A stretch of 64,000 bases of DNA, taken from NCBI RefSeq assembly GCF_000374045.1, contig NZ_KB893315.1:332843-396842 (forward strand), written 5' to 3'. The translations under genes were made by a program, and so were the position numbers. Positions 1 to 9,544 of the stretch are shown piece after piece. Below the pieces are notes generated by a model that searched no databases, was not told where the DNA came from, and saw nothing but the letters and a program-made list of their open reading frames with translations. This stretch comes from Segetibacter koreensis DSM 18137. GTDB taxonomy: Bacteria; Bacteroidota; Bacteroidia; Chitinophagales; Chitinophagaceae. How positions within the stretch are numbered: the first letter of the stretch is position 1; every line of letters starts with the position of its first letter.

Positions 1-972
1 TGCGTCCTGCCAATTAGTGTTTGCTGCCGGCTCAAGAGAATCTCCACCTACGAAAGGAACTATATTTACTTTGTTAAGCACCGGGTTATTATAATCTCCA
101 TTCCAGTCGTATGTATAAAGAGCGGAAAGGGTTTTTGGATCAGTCTTGTCATTTACAGCACCTTGCCATAAAGCTCTTCCGCGTTGCTCAGAGGTTAATA
201 CTTTTTCTCTCCATGGCTTCTCTGTTTGAATGGATACGCTTGAATTAAATTGCACACTAACTCTTTCTGCACCGCCTCTTCCTCGTCCTTCCTTCGTGGT
301 TACGATAATCACTCCGTTAGAAGCCCTGGAACCATAGATAGAGGCCGCAGAAGCATCTTTTAGTACCTGCACCGAAGCAATGGAACTTGGGTTTATGCTT
401 GCAAATACCTGCGGGTCTTTTGTAGGCACTCCATCAATAATATACAGCGGGTTAGGATCACCCAATGTATTTAATCCCCTGATCAGCACCCTGCTATTTC
501 CGCCATTAGGCTGGCCGCTTGCCTCTACGTACAGCCCGGGTACACGTCCTTGCAAAGACTGCATTGGATTACCTGTTGGAATATCTTTTACCTCGGTGAG
601 GTTCACTACTGAAACTGCACCTGTCAGGTCTACTTTTCGTTGAGTCTGGTAACCTGTAACCACCACCGCCGTTAAATTGGACGCTTGTGGCTTTAAAGAA
701 ATCTTAATGTTGTTTTGATCAGCAACCGAAATTTCCTGGGATTCAAATCCAACAAAAGAGGCAACTAAAGTTTTCTTACTGCCAGGTACAGAGATGGTGA
801 AATTTCCAAGTGAGTCTGTTTGTGCACCTATATTGGTTGTTTTCACGTTAATAGAAACTCCGGAGAGAGGAGTGTTACGATCATCTGTAATAGTTCCGGT
901 TATCGTTCTTTGCTGTGCCAATGCATGCAGCGAAAACAAAAGAACAGTAACCAAATAAGCAAGTTTTCTCAT
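1..972 (-). CDS. SusC/RagA-family TonB-linked outer-membrane receptor (N-terminal part, runs off left edge)
   Basis: This is the first 324 codons of a SusC-type receptor, which imports oligosaccharides through the outer membrane together with a SusD lipoprotein. Read on the minus strand from an ATG at 970-972, it has a signal peptide ending near LHALAQ. A carboxypeptidase-D-like regulatory domain follows (about residues 22-100, ITGTITDDRN). The TonB-dependent plug comes next, with typical SusC sequences such as LQGRVPGLYV, IDGVPT and ASNGVIIVTTK. The frame stays open to base 1, so the barrel and any SusD partner lie outside the window. It starts 44 bp after a fructokinase gene on the same strand, so both are probably co-transcribed. 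The neighbouring periplasmic-binding HTCS suggests a fructose polymer as substrate; that specificity is an inference. Confidence 0.93.
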   Translation of the reverse strand, partial: MRKLAYLVTVLLFSLHALAQQRTITGTITDDRNTPLSGVSINVKTTNIGAQTDSLGNFTISVPGSKKTLVASFVGFESQEISVADQNNIKISLKPQASNLTAVVVTGYQTQRKVDLTGAVSVVNLTEVKDIPTGNPMQSLQGRVPGLYVEASGQPNGGNSRVLIRGLNTLGDPNPLYIIDGVPTKDPQVFASINPSSIASVQVLKDASAASIYGSRASNGVIIVTTKEGRGRGGAERVSVQFNSSVSIQTEKPWREKVLTSEQRGRALWQGAVNDKTDPKTLSALYTYDWNGDYNNPVLNKVNIVPFVGGDSLEPAANTNWQDA

Positions 973-1016
973 AATGGTAGATTTATTTTTTATAAAAAGG
1001 TTTGTAATATTTGAAT

Positions 1017-1910
1017 TCATCTTGAGTGAATTAATTCTGTTATCTGTGATATTTCATATGAAGGACATGCACCCGATTGTGTGGCTATAAAAGCTCCAAT
1101 TCCCGAGGCAAAGGTCAATGCAGTTTCAGCAGAGGCTCCTATCAGTAATTGATGAATAAATCCGGCAAGAAAGGAATCGCCACTTCCAATAGTATCTGCA
1201 ACATTTACTGTAAAGCCTGGATGACGATGGATTCTACCTCTATCACTTACAATAGCTCCCTCACTACCCATGGTAACTATGAGGGTATCTATGTCAAACT
1301 GATCCTGCATTAACTTCATCCTGTCTTCAGTGCTTTCGAAACGACTAAACCAGCCTGTTATAAGCTCTAGTTCGGCTTCATTCATCTTTAAAATATTTGC
1401 GCTTTCCAGCAAGTGTTCTACAAGAGAGCGGTTGAAATGAGGTGGGCGGAGGTTAATGTCTAAAACTTTTGTTTTAGCAATATCAAGCAATTGATAAAGG
1501 GTATCCCGAGACTCCTTGTTACGCGATGTAAGACTACCATATACGAAATAATCGGCCTTTTCAAGCAAACCTGTAAATTCCTCGTTCAATTCTATAAAAT
1601 CCCAGGCAGAAGGGTAAACGATATCATAAACCACTTCGTGGTGATTATTTACGTTTGCATAAACGAGCCCGGTATGCCTCTCGTAGTCGACCTGGAAATA
1701 TTCTGTTGTAACTCCATTTTCTGAAAGAATATTTACAAGCCTTTTTCCGTAATCGTCTGTTCCGATTTTTGTTATCAGTGCCGGATTGGCTCCAAGTTTT
1801 TTAAGGTGGTACGCCACGTTCATCGGAGCTCCACCCGGTAGTGCGCCCGAGGGGAGAATATCCCAAAGCACTTCACCAAAGCACACAACCTGATGTTGTG
1901 AAGGTTCCAT
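1017..1910 (-). CDS. PfkB-family carbohydrate kinase, probably fructokinase
   Basis: This 297-residue cytoplasmic protein has the full ribokinase/PfkB fold. The N-terminal substrate-binding GG motif is visible in GGAPMNVAYHLKKLG, and the C-terminal signature DTIGSGDSFLAGF carries the catalytic Asp and the anion hole. Length matches bacterial fructokinases, which phosphorylate fructose to fructose-6-phosphate with ATP. The ATG at 1908-1910 begins the conserved core directly (CFGEVLWDILP). The gene is followed after 44 bp by a SusC receptor and lies opposite an HTCS with a periplasmic sugar-binding domain, as in fructan-utilisation loci. Fructose is therefore the favoured substrate, but other PfkB sugars cannot be excluded from sequence alone. 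Confidence 0.9.
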   Translation of the reverse strand: MEPSQHQVVCFGEVLWDILPSGALPGGAPMNVAYHLKKLGANPALITKIGTDDYGKRLVNILSENGVTTEYFQVDYERHTGLVYANVNNHHEVVYDIVYPSAWDFIELNEEFTGLLEKADYFVYGSLTSRNKESRDTLYQLLDIAKTKVLDINLRPPHFNRSLVEHLLESANILKMNEAELELITGWFSRFESTEDRMKLMQDQFDIDTLIVTMGSEGAIVSDRGRIHRHPGFTVNVADTIGSGDSFLAGFIHQLLIGASAETALTFASGIGAFIATQSGACPSYEISQITELIHSR

Positions 1911-1998
1911 AGTTTTTATTTTTTAGAGAATAAGGATGACTGTTCCCTATTGTTTTATTATTTCTACCGGAGACTCGATAGGTTTAGAGTAGAGTGAC

Positions 1999-2355
1999 TT
2001 AATGCGTAGGTACGCAATGAAATCCGTCGAACATCTTTGACATTCTTTCCGGACGACCAAAGAATTCAAAACTTCGATTAATGTGTTTTAAAAGGTATTT
2101 TTTTGTTGGACGTAAAAGCTGCGAAGCGCACAGAAACAGCACTGCCAGTAAGAGATCAAAGAATAAAAAAAGGTTTTCTTTCACGTTATTAATAAGCATG
2201 AAGAATAAAAAAGACATTGAGGCGGCGAAAACTAAATAAGTAAAAGTTTTTAGGGTCTTAGTTATTGAACCTGTAACATTGACAGTGCTAAAACCTTCTA
2301 AAAGACTATAAAAAATACTTTCTGTCCTTAGGGGAGACATTCCTCTTTCTTTCAT
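1999..2355 (-). CDS. Small hypothetical membrane protein
   Basis: This 118-residue open frame lies between the HTCS and the fructokinase, on the kinase strand. It shows two adjacent hydrophobic stretches (about residues 40-55 and 64-78, the latter LFFDLLLAVLFLCAS), then a basic C-terminal tail (RPTKKYLLKH). I do not recognise the family. Its position 88 bp upstream of the kinase start would let it head the same transcript, but there is no clear ribosome-binding site. It may be a genuine small membrane protein or a chance frame in AT-rich DNA. Confidence 0.35.
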   Translation of the reverse strand: MKERGMSPLRTESIFYSLLEGFSTVNVTGSITKTLKTFTYLVFAASMSFLFFMLINNVKENLFLFFDLLLAVLFLCASQLLRPTKKYLLKHINRSFEFFGRPERMSKMFDGFHCVPTH

Positions 2356-2684
2356 ATAGCAAGCGATTTGAAAGCAAAGTATAGTATTGCCCGAAATACA
2401 AATTGCGTTTTTGTTTCAAATGTTATTTTTTTCTAAAAAGATTATAAATCAGAATAAATTCCTATACAATAATTATTTACAATTTTAAAAAAAATAATAT
2501 TTAAAAAAACATTTTTGAATTTGTAACATACTTTTTAGAAATCGTTCCATTAAAGGGAATTAAAGTAATGCTGTAATAGACCACCGTCTTCCTAAATTTT
2601 TAATTTTGACTTAACAGCACATAAATTTGTTAACTTGCATATCACCGCGCCTTAAACCACAACGATTGCTAAGTTGATGCTAAT
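2356..2684. promoter_or_regulatory. Divergent intergenic region between HTCS and fructokinase-SusC side
   Basis: This 329-bp, very AT-rich spacer separates the plus-strand HTCS gene from the minus-strand genes. On the plus strand TAAATTTG at 2622-2629 matches the Bacteroidota -7 consensus TAnnTTTG, about 55 bp before the HTCS start. A TTTTG lies at 2604-2608, but the spacing to it is shorter than the usual -33/-7 distance. No protein-coding frame is evident. Binding sites for the HTCS AraC domain are expected here but were not identified. Confidence 0.4.
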
Positions 2685-5444
2685 ATGTCATTCTCAAAAA
2701 AATACTACACTTCATTTTGGATAATCTTATTATTTTTTATTTCCGGATGTAATCTCCAAAGCGCACACAAACGATACCTGATAGGATTTTCCCAATGTGT
2801 GGAGTCTGACGCATGGAGAAAAACGATGCTGGAAGAAATGAAAAGGGAGTTGTCGTTTCATCCGGAAGCCAAATTAATTTACCGGCAGGCAGACGGGAAT
2901 AGCCAAAAGCAGATAGACCAGGTAAAAGAACTTTTAAGTCAAAGGGTAGATATTTTAATAATTTCTCCAAACGAAGCAGATCCCCTCACTCCTATTGTTG
3001 AGGAGGCTTTCAATACCGGCACCCCTGTTATAGTTGTAGACAGAAAGATTTCTTCGACACTATTTACTGCTTATGTAGGAGGCGATAATTACCAGATCGG
3101 TAAAATGGCAGGAGAATATGCAGCGAGTCTTTTAAAAGGAAAAGGAAATATTATTGAAATAACAGGTTTACCCAAATCAACTCCTGCAATAGAACGCGAT
3201 AGTGGATTTGTTGATGCCTTTAAAAACTACCCTGGCTTACGGATAGTAAAAAAGGTAAATGGTGAATGGTATAAGCAAAAAGCAAAAGAAGAACTTTCTA
3301 AAATAGTTGATAGTTATCCTGATGTCAATTTAGTTTTTGCTCACAATGATATGATGGCGTATTCGGCTTACGAGGTGTATAAAAGTAAAGGATCGCCAAA
3401 ACCACAAATCATTGGAGTAGATGGTTTGCCATGCAACGGATGCGGGATGCAGTTTGTTTCAGATAAATTAATAACTGCTACGATGCTGTACCCTACAGGT
3501 GGAGAGGAAGCTATACGAATAGCTTTACAAATCTTAAACAAAGAAAATTTTAAAAAAGATAACATCTTAAAAACTACCGTTCTTGATTCTACCAACGTAC
3601 GAATTATGCAGTTGCAGGCAACTAAAGTGATGAGCCAGCAACAATCGATTGAACGGCAAAAAGAAATGCTCGAAGAACAGGGGCGCATTTACAGAAACCA
3701 GCGAACATTTTTATATATCGTTGTTTCAATACTTGTGCTTGCTCTTTTCTTAGGAGGAATAACGTTTTATTCATTGCGCGAAAACCGGAAGATCAATAAA
3801 AAACTGCAATTGCAGAACCTGGAAATTTCTGACCAGAAAAATCAATTGGAAGAAATGTCTGCAAAAGCGCAAGCTGCTAATGAAGCAAAAGTAGCCTTCT
3901 TCACAAATATCTCTCACGAATTCAGAACTCCATTAACCTTAATACTCGGGCCGTTAGAAGAATTATTATTAAATAACAAAAATCAATACAATCAAATTCA
4001 AAACCTCAATCTGATTCATAAAAATGTTATTCGGCTTCTTAGGTTGATTAATCAATTAATGGATTTCAGAAAAATTGAAGTCGACAAAATGCGATTAAGG
4101 GCTTCTGAAAATGATATAGTTGCTTTTGTATCAGATATTTTACAATCTTATAAAAGCATAGCGCAAAAGAGAAATATTGACCTTAGAATGTTTACAAACG
4201 AAAGAAAATTAGATGTTTGGTTTGATGTAAATATGTTAGACAAGGTCATATTTAATCTTTTGTCAAATGCGTTTAAGTTTACGAAAGATAATGGATATAT
4301 ACATGTGTATGTCAACAAAAGCGAAAACGGCAGGGAGGCAATTATAAAAGTAGAGGATAATGGTATTGGTATGTCAGAGAATGTTGTTAAAAGCGCTTTC
4401 GACCTGTTCTTTCAGGGTGAGTATGATAATTACAAAGGGTCGGGGTTGGGACTTGCTTTATCAAAAGATCTGATAAAACTGCACAAAGGATCAATAACAG
4501 TAGTTAGCGAAAAGTGGAAAGGAACAACCTTTGAAATACACCTGTCACTGGGAAATGGGCATTTAGAAAAAGAGGATATGACAGAAATTGAAGTAGTTCC
4601 TTCTGTATTGTACGAGGATGAAAAAGTGTATACATTAGACCTGGGAGCAGAGCAGGTTGTAAAAAATGAAATTGAAGGAATTAAAAAAAATAAAGAATAT
4701 TCAATACTTATAATAGAAGACAATGCAGAACTAAGAAGTTTTCTTAAAAATAAATTACAATCAGAATATGAAATATTAGAAGCAGAAAATGGCCAATCAG
4801 CTTTGCAGGAAGCTTTTAACACCGTTCCGGATTTGATAATTTGTGATGTTGTTATCCCTGGAAAAGATGGTTTAACTTTAGTCAACATTATTAAAACTGA
4901 TATTAGAACTTCTCACATTCCTATTATCTTATTAACCGGCCAAACAAATATTGAACACCAGATAGAAGGTATGAAAACGATGGCTGATGTATATATTACC
5001 AAGCCATTTAATGTTCAATTTTTAGAACACACCATTAAAAGTTTGCTATCTAACAGGGCAATGCTAAAGGAGCATTTTACATCGGAATTGCCGGCGAATC
5101 TTAAAACACAAACTCTTGGCAAACTCGACAAAAAGTTTGTAAGCGAGTTTACATCGCTTGTAGAAAGCAACCTTTCTAATGAAGAATTTAGTGTTGAAGA
5201 TATTTGCAGAAGCGTGGGTGTTTCAAGGGTTCAATTATATAGAAAGGTAAAAGCTTTGTTGAACTTAAATGTTAATGACTACATTTTAAACACAAGGCTT
5301 CAAAAAGCAAAATATCTTTTACAACATGAAGAATTAAGCATAAGTGAAATTGCTTATAAAGTCGGCTTTTCATCGCCTGCTTATTTCTCAACTGTTTTTA
5401 AATCTAAGTTTGGAGTTACGCCCAAAGCATTTAAAGAAAGGTAA
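2685..5444 (+). CDS. Hybrid two-component system regulator with periplasmic sugar-binding sensor (BT1754-like)
   Basis: This 919-residue one-protein signalling system has a lipobox-like signal peptide (FFISGC) and a type-1 periplasmic binding domain (about residues 30-320, with VVDRKIS and GVDGLPC). A transmembrane helix follows (about 343-365), then a dimerisation domain with phospho-acceptor His411 (NISHEFRTPL) and a HATPase (NGIGMS, GSGLGLAL). A receiver domain carries Asp721 (CDVVIPGKDG), and the C-terminal AraC-type DNA-binding domain spans about 820-919. In the family, such periplasmic-binding HTCSs sense a monosaccharide, fructose in the case of BT1754 of B. thetaiotaomicron, and activate the adjacent susCD locus. 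The adjacent fructokinase and SusC genes fit this. The ligand is inferred, not shown. Confidence 0.93.
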   Translation: MSFSKKYYTSFWIILLFFISGCNLQSAHKRYLIGFSQCVESDAWRKTMLEEMKRELSFHPEAKLIYRQADGNSQKQIDQVKELLSQRVDILIISPNEADPLTPIVEEAFNTGTPVIVVDRKISSTLFTAYVGGDNYQIGKMAGEYAASLLKGKGNIIEITGLPKSTPAIERDSGFVDAFKNYPGLRIVKKVNGEWYKQKAKEELSKIVDSYPDVNLVFAHNDMMAYSAYEVYKSKGSPKPQIIGVDGLPCNGCGMQFVSDKLITATMLYPTGGEEAIRIALQILNKENFKKDNILKTTVLDSTNVRIMQLQATKVMSQQQSIERQKEMLEEQGRIYRNQRTFLYIVVSILVLALFLGGITFYSLRENRKINKKLQLQNLEISDQKNQLEEMSAKAQAANEAKVAFFTNISHEFRTPLTLILGPLEELLLNNKNQYNQIQNLNLIHKNVIRLLRLINQLMDFRKIEVDKMRLRASENDIVAFVSDILQSYKSIAQKRNIDLRMFTNERKLDVWFDVNMLDKVIFNLLSNAFKFTKDNGYIHVYVNKSENGREAIIKVEDNGIGMSENVVKSAFDLFFQGEYDNYKGSGLGLALSKDLIKLHKGSITVVSEKWKGTTFEIHLSLGNGHLEKEDMTEIEVVPSVLYEDEKVYTLDLGAEQVVKNEIEGIKKNKEYSILIIEDNAELRSFLKNKLQSEYEILEAENGQSALQEAFNTVPDLIICDVVIPGKDGLTLVNIIKTDIRTSHIPIILLTGQTNIEHQIEGMKTMADVYITKPFNVQFLEHTIKSLLSNRAMLKEHFTSELPANLKTQTLGKLDKKFVSEFTSLVESNLSNEEFSVEDICRSVGVSRVQLYRKVKALLNLNVNDYILNTRLQKAKYLLQHEELSISEIAYKVGFSSPAYFSTVFKSKFGVTPKAFKER

Positions 5445-5671
5445 ACTTTCATTTGCTTTTACTTCTCACGATTGTTTTCTGAACGGGAACAACGTAATTA
5501 ACACAAAGCAGGTAAGAAGTTTTTAACGGTTTAAAGGCTTTGAGACAATTAGTTTAAATTATGAAACAAGTAATTTTTAAAATTATTAAAAATTAATGTG
5601 ACTTTTATAGAAGATTGATCTATGATAGAGCGACAAGTTCTATCACCCGAATAAAATCAATAAAAAGCCAT

Positions 5672-6100
5672 ATGAAAAAAGCGTTGATTATTTTATGCAC
5701 TTTGGTAATTGCATTTTCAGGTCATTATTATTCTTTTTCACAAAAGCAAATTAAAAAACCTGCAGCAAGGACTGCTGCTAAAACCGTATCTGCTAAGGCT
5801 GGCTCTTCTTCGTCAAAAAGCAATTCTTCAAAAGCCGAAATAGAACAAGGTAAAGAGCTGATATCCAAATCAGATTGCCTTGCCTGCCATCAATTACAGG
5901 TAAAGGTAGTTGGTCCTGCCTATAGCGCGGTAGCGGAAAAATATGCGGCAACAGATGCAAACATCAACATGTTGTCAGAAAAAATTATAAAGGGTGGAAG
6001 TGGTGTATGGGGTCCTGTAGCAATGACTCCTCATCCCTCTGTTACTGCCGCCGATACAAAGAAAATGGTAAAGTATATTCTTTCTTTAAAAGCTAAGTAA
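5672..6100 (+). CDS. Secreted monohaem cytochrome c
   Basis: This is a 142-residue periplasmic electron carrier. The start is placed at the ATG at 5672-5674, because it begins a standard signal peptide (MKKALIILCTLVIAFSGHYY); the upstream in-frame codons from 5615 look like leader DNA. A low-complexity Ala/Lys/Ser linker (about residues 28-56) precedes one class I cytochrome c domain. Its haem-binding motif CLACH is at Cys69-Cys72-His73, and the likely Met ligand lies in VAMTPHPS. It precedes the ThuA-like gene by about 96 bp and a PVC-type dehydrogenase, so it plausibly takes electrons from that enzyme. Redox partner and potential are inferred. Confidence 0.88.
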   Translation: MKKALIILCTLVIAFSGHYYSFSQKQIKKPAARTAAKTVSAKAGSSSSKSNSSKAEIEQGKELISKSDCLACHQLQVKVVGPAYSAVAEKYAATDANINMLSEKIIKGGSGVWGPVAMTPHPSVTAADTKKMVKYILSLKAK

Positions 6101-6196
6101 AGAATGCTTTTAAAATTTCGGCACTCACAATTGCCGGCAGAATAAATAAAAAAATAAGAGGATGATAAAAACAAGTAAAAAAATTGGTATACAAAT

Positions 6197-6964
6197 ATGA
6201 AAAAAAAACTTCTGCAAGTATTCCGCATTCTTCTTGTGATAATCACCGTATTTATAAGCGGACATGTTTCAGCAAAACAAAAAAAAGTACTGGTTTTTAG
6301 TAAAACGGCCGCCTTTCGCCATGGTTCAGCTATTGAAGCAGGGAAAAAGGCAATACAACAGCTTGGAAATTCAAATAACTTTCTGGTGGATGAAACCGAA
6401 AATGCCGAAGTGTTTACTGCTGACAATTTAAAACAATATGCTGCTGTCATTTTTTTATGTACTACCGGCGACGTTTTAAACGACCAGCAGCAACAGGCGT
6501 TTGAGCAATTTATCAAAGCCGGAGGTGGATATGTAGGCTTACATTCTGCAGCAGATACAGAATATGACTGGCCTTGGTTTGGTGAGCTAAATGGGGCATA
6601 TTTCAAAAATCATCCTAAGCAGCAAGAGGCAATTTTTAATATTGTTGACCCTAACAATATCGCAACTGCCCACCTACCTAAAGTATGGAAACGCTTTGAT
6701 GAGTTATACAATTTTAAGTGGATCGGAACAGATTTGCATGTATTGATTACTATTGACGAAAACAGTTACACCGGCGGCGAAAATGGAGAGAATCATCCTA
6801 TGAGCTGGTATCACGAATTTGACGGTGGCCGCTCTTTCTACACCGCTCTGGGTCATGATGAAAAATCTTATAAAGACCCTTTGTATCTGCAACACATACT
6901 GGGCGGTATTAAATATGTTTTAGGAGCAAACCCCGAGATAAAACCTGGCTCTTCAAAAAAATAA
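6197..6964 (+). CDS. ThuA-like domain protein (class I glutamine amidotransferase-like fold)
   Basis: This 255-residue protein has an N-terminal signal sequence (about residues 1-26) and a single ThuA-like domain. Recognisable family segments are VLVFSKTAAFRHGS, GGGYVGLHSAADTEYDWPW, FKNHP, and near the C-terminus HPMSWYHEFDGGRSFYTALGH. ThuA proteins are linked to trehalose and other disaccharide use through 3-keto-sugar intermediates. In Bacteroidota and Planctomycetota, secreted members often sit with PVC-type dehydrogenases and DUF1080 proteins. Here the gene is 21 bp upstream of such a dehydrogenase, so the two are very likely co-transcribed. The exact reaction is not established by the sequence. 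Confidence 0.87.
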   Translation: MKKKLLQVFRILLVIITVFISGHVSAKQKKVLVFSKTAAFRHGSAIEAGKKAIQQLGNSNNFLVDETENAEVFTADNLKQYAAVIFLCTTGDVLNDQQQQAFEQFIKAGGGYVGLHSAADTEYDWPWFGELNGAYFKNHPKQQEAIFNIVDPNNIATAHLPKVWKRFDELYNFKWIGTDLHVLITIDENSYTGGENGENHPMSWYHEFDGGRSFYTALGHDEKSYKDPLYLQHILGGIKYVLGANPEIKPGSSKK

Positions 6965-6985
6965 TAAACATTTTTATATAATTAC

Positions 6986-9286
6986 ATGAAAAGAATATTT
7001 TCAATCTTAGGCCTCTTTGCGTTTTCTATGCTTCTTTATAAGTGTACGGTAACAAGAACAACCTCGCAAAACAAAAGCGGCAACCCATATCCCAGTCGAG
7101 AGTTTAATCCGACACCATCTGTTGCTTACTTAACTCCGGAAGAAACTCTTAAAACATTTAACCTGCCCAAAGGTTATCATTTGGAACTTGTAGCAAGCGA
7201 ACCTATGATAAAAGAACCTGTGGCTATTGCGTGGGATGGAAATGCGAGAATGTACGTCGCAGAAATGCTTACGTACATGCAAGACGCGGATGCAACCGAC
7301 GAACGCTTAAATAAGAGCAGGATAATGTTATTGGAAGATACTGATAATGATGGTAAAATGGATAAGAGCAGTGTATTCATTGACAGTCTTCTGCTTCCGA
7401 GAATGATATTATGTATAAATCATGAACTTCTTGTAAATGAAACCAATACTATAACTATCACAAGCTATAAAGACACAAATGGGGATGGAAAAGCTGATGA
7501 AAAAAGAATTGTGTATGAAAAAGAGGGTTATACTGTAAGCGATGCCAACATGGAGCACCAAAGAAGCGGATTAGACTGGAACCTTGATAACTTTATTTAT
7601 ATAACGTATGATCCGATAAGGTTTCGCTACTCAAATGGAATGTTGAGGGCAGATTCGATTCCAAGCGGTACAGGTGGACAATGGGGAGTAACACATGACA
7701 ACTATGGTCGTTTATTCCTTTCAAGCGCGGGTGGGGAAAGCCCGATGGTAAGATCGCAAATAAATCCGGCCTATGGTCCTCTTGATTTGCCTGACCAGTT
7801 TAGTCCCGAATTCCAACAGGTATGGCCTATTATTGCCACTCCTGATGTTCAGGGGGGTCTGGCCAGGTTACGTCCTGACAGTACACTAAATCATTTTACA
7901 GCTTCTTGTGGCCAATCCATTTACAGGGGAAATACCCTTCCCGAAGATCTCGTTGGAGATTATCTTGTATGTGAACCTGTTGCAAGAGCTATCCGCCGTG
8001 CAAAAGTTATCAATTTAAAAGGAAAGACAATTATTCAGAATGCTTATTACCGACAGGAATTTATTGCTTCTACAGATATGAATTTCAGGCCCGTTAATAC
8101 CTACACAGGCCCTGATGGAAATCTTTATATTGTAGATATGCACCGTGGTATTATTCAGCAAGGTAACTGGACAAAGCCGGGAACCTTTCTTCGCAAAGCG
8201 ATTGAGGCTAAGGGCCTTGATAAAAATACAGGTCACGGTCGAATTTACCGTTTGGTGTATGACGGATATAAACAAGAGGCAAAGCCGCAAATGTTAAATG
8301 AGTCTGCCAGCAAACTGGTGACTTATTTAGACCATAAAAATGGATGGTGGAGAGATAACGCCCAGAAACAAATTATTATTTTGGGAGATAAATCTGTGGT
8401 TCCCACTTTAAAACAAATAGTAGCAGGGAAACAGGCGACTTTGTTAGAAAAACCTTCAGCTCTTGCAAGAATACACGCTCTATGGACTCTTGAGGGGCTG
8501 GATGCAATAGATAAGGATATTTTGTACACAGCAATGAAGGATGAAAATATGCAGGTAAGAAAAGCTGCTGTTTGGATAAGTGAAGCGTTTATTAAAAAGG
8601 ATGATGAGGAAATGATAGGAAGGCTTGCAGAACTGGAAAACGACGCGAGCTATGACGTTCGGTTACAATTGCTATTATCATTGTATAACAGTAAATCTAA
8701 AAAGGCGCAGGCAATTGCACAAGAGCTACAGGTTAAAAATGCGGACAACGATATGTTTGCATCAGCGCGAAAAGCGATGGATAAAAATACTGATGTAAAG
8801 ACCTACGGTTTGCGTCTTGCATTTATGCCTGAAGATGAAAGAAAAATGATATTGCGCGGATCTGCAACCTTTTCTTCACTTTGCGTAACATGCCACGGAC
8901 CTAATGGTAAAGGAATAGCAGTTGCCGGAACCTCTGATTTTGCCGCTCCACCTCTTGCCGGCGCTTCAAAGCGGCTGGGAGGAGATAAGAATACCCTGGT
9001 AAAGATCATATTACATGGTTTAACCGGGCCGGTAGATGGTAAAACATATCCTTCTATAATGCCTTCATTGGGAGCGAACTCAGATGACTGGGTTGCTTCA
9101 GTAGTAAATTATGTACGGTTTGAATTCGGAAAGGTAAGTGGCCGCCGTAGACCTACTGATTCCATCGCTCCATTTGTGACACCTGTCGAAGTAAAGCTAT
9201 TAAGGGAACAAAATGCATCAAGGACTAAACCGTGGACTTTGGATGAACTTGAAAAGAAAGACGTTATTTCCCAGGTCAGTAATTAG
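6986..9286 (+). CDS. PVC-type (Pirellula/Verrucomicrobium) membrane-bound dehydrogenase with C-terminal cytochrome c
   Basis: This 766-residue lipoprotein has a lipobox-like MLLYKC near residue 20. An NHL/PQQ-dehydrogenase-like beta-propeller spans about residues 50-440 (GYHLELVASEPMIKEP, EDTDNDGKMD, GPDGNLYIVDMHRG, GHGRIYRLVY). HEAT-like helical repeats occupy about 450-600. A cytochrome c domain follows with haem motif CVTCH at Cys633-Cys636-His637 and possible Met ligand in PSIMPSLG. The layout suggests oxidation of a sugar or alcohol in the propeller, with electrons passed through the fused haem to the small cytochrome c encoded just upstream. The gene ends a three-gene cassette; a hairpin lies about 45 bp downstream. 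The substrate is unknown. Confidence 0.88.
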   Translation: MKRIFSILGLFAFSMLLYKCTVTRTTSQNKSGNPYPSREFNPTPSVAYLTPEETLKTFNLPKGYHLELVASEPMIKEPVAIAWDGNARMYVAEMLTYMQDADATDERLNKSRIMLLEDTDNDGKMDKSSVFIDSLLLPRMILCINHELLVNETNTITITSYKDTNGDGKADEKRIVYEKEGYTVSDANMEHQRSGLDWNLDNFIYITYDPIRFRYSNGMLRADSIPSGTGGQWGVTHDNYGRLFLSSAGGESPMVRSQINPAYGPLDLPDQFSPEFQQVWPIIATPDVQGGLARLRPDSTLNHFTASCGQSIYRGNTLPEDLVGDYLVCEPVARAIRRAKVINLKGKTIIQNAYYRQEFIASTDMNFRPVNTYTGPDGNLYIVDMHRGIIQQGNWTKPGTFLRKAIEAKGLDKNTGHGRIYRLVYDGYKQEAKPQMLNESASKLVTYLDHKNGWWRDNAQKQIIILGDKSVVPTLKQIVAGKQATLLEKPSALARIHALWTLEGLDAIDKDILYTAMKDENMQVRKAAVWISEAFIKKDDEEMIGRLAELENDASYDVRLQLLLSLYNSKSKKAQAIAQELQVKNADNDMFASARKAMDKNTDVKTYGLRLAFMPEDERKMILRGSATFSSLCVTCHGPNGKGIAVAGTSDFAAPPLAGASKRLGGDKNTLVKIILHGLTGPVDGKTYPSIMPSLGANSDDWVASVVNYVRFEFGKVSGRRRPTDSIAPFVTPVEVKLLREQNASRTKPWTLDELEKKDVISQVSN

Positions 9287-9331
9287 AGTAAATCGTCGTA
9301 AATTGAAATTAAATTACATGAAATACAATCC

Positions 9332-9371
9332 GCACCGGTTTGCTTTTGCTACATAGCCAGGAAACCGGTGC
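9332..9371 (+). terminator. Hairpin after the cytochrome/ThuA/dehydrogenase cassette
   Basis: Perfect 10-bp arms (GCACCGGTTT at 9332-9341 and AAACCGGTGC at 9362-9371) flank a 20-base loop, 45 bp after the dehydrogenase stop codon. There is no strong T run, so it may act as a transcript-end hairpin or stabiliser rather than a classic terminator. Confidence 0.45.
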
Positions 9372-9544
9372 TTGATAAACTTTGAAATTAAAGTTCTGGC
9401 TACTGTTCGATAATGATGTATAAAGAAACGCTCAATAAAGAATCTACGGTACAAGTGAGTGACACAACAACAGACGCACAGACACATGGTGCTGGTTACA
9501 AAACTTCCAGTTAGCAGAAGGAGCCTCTATTTTATTTAGTTATT

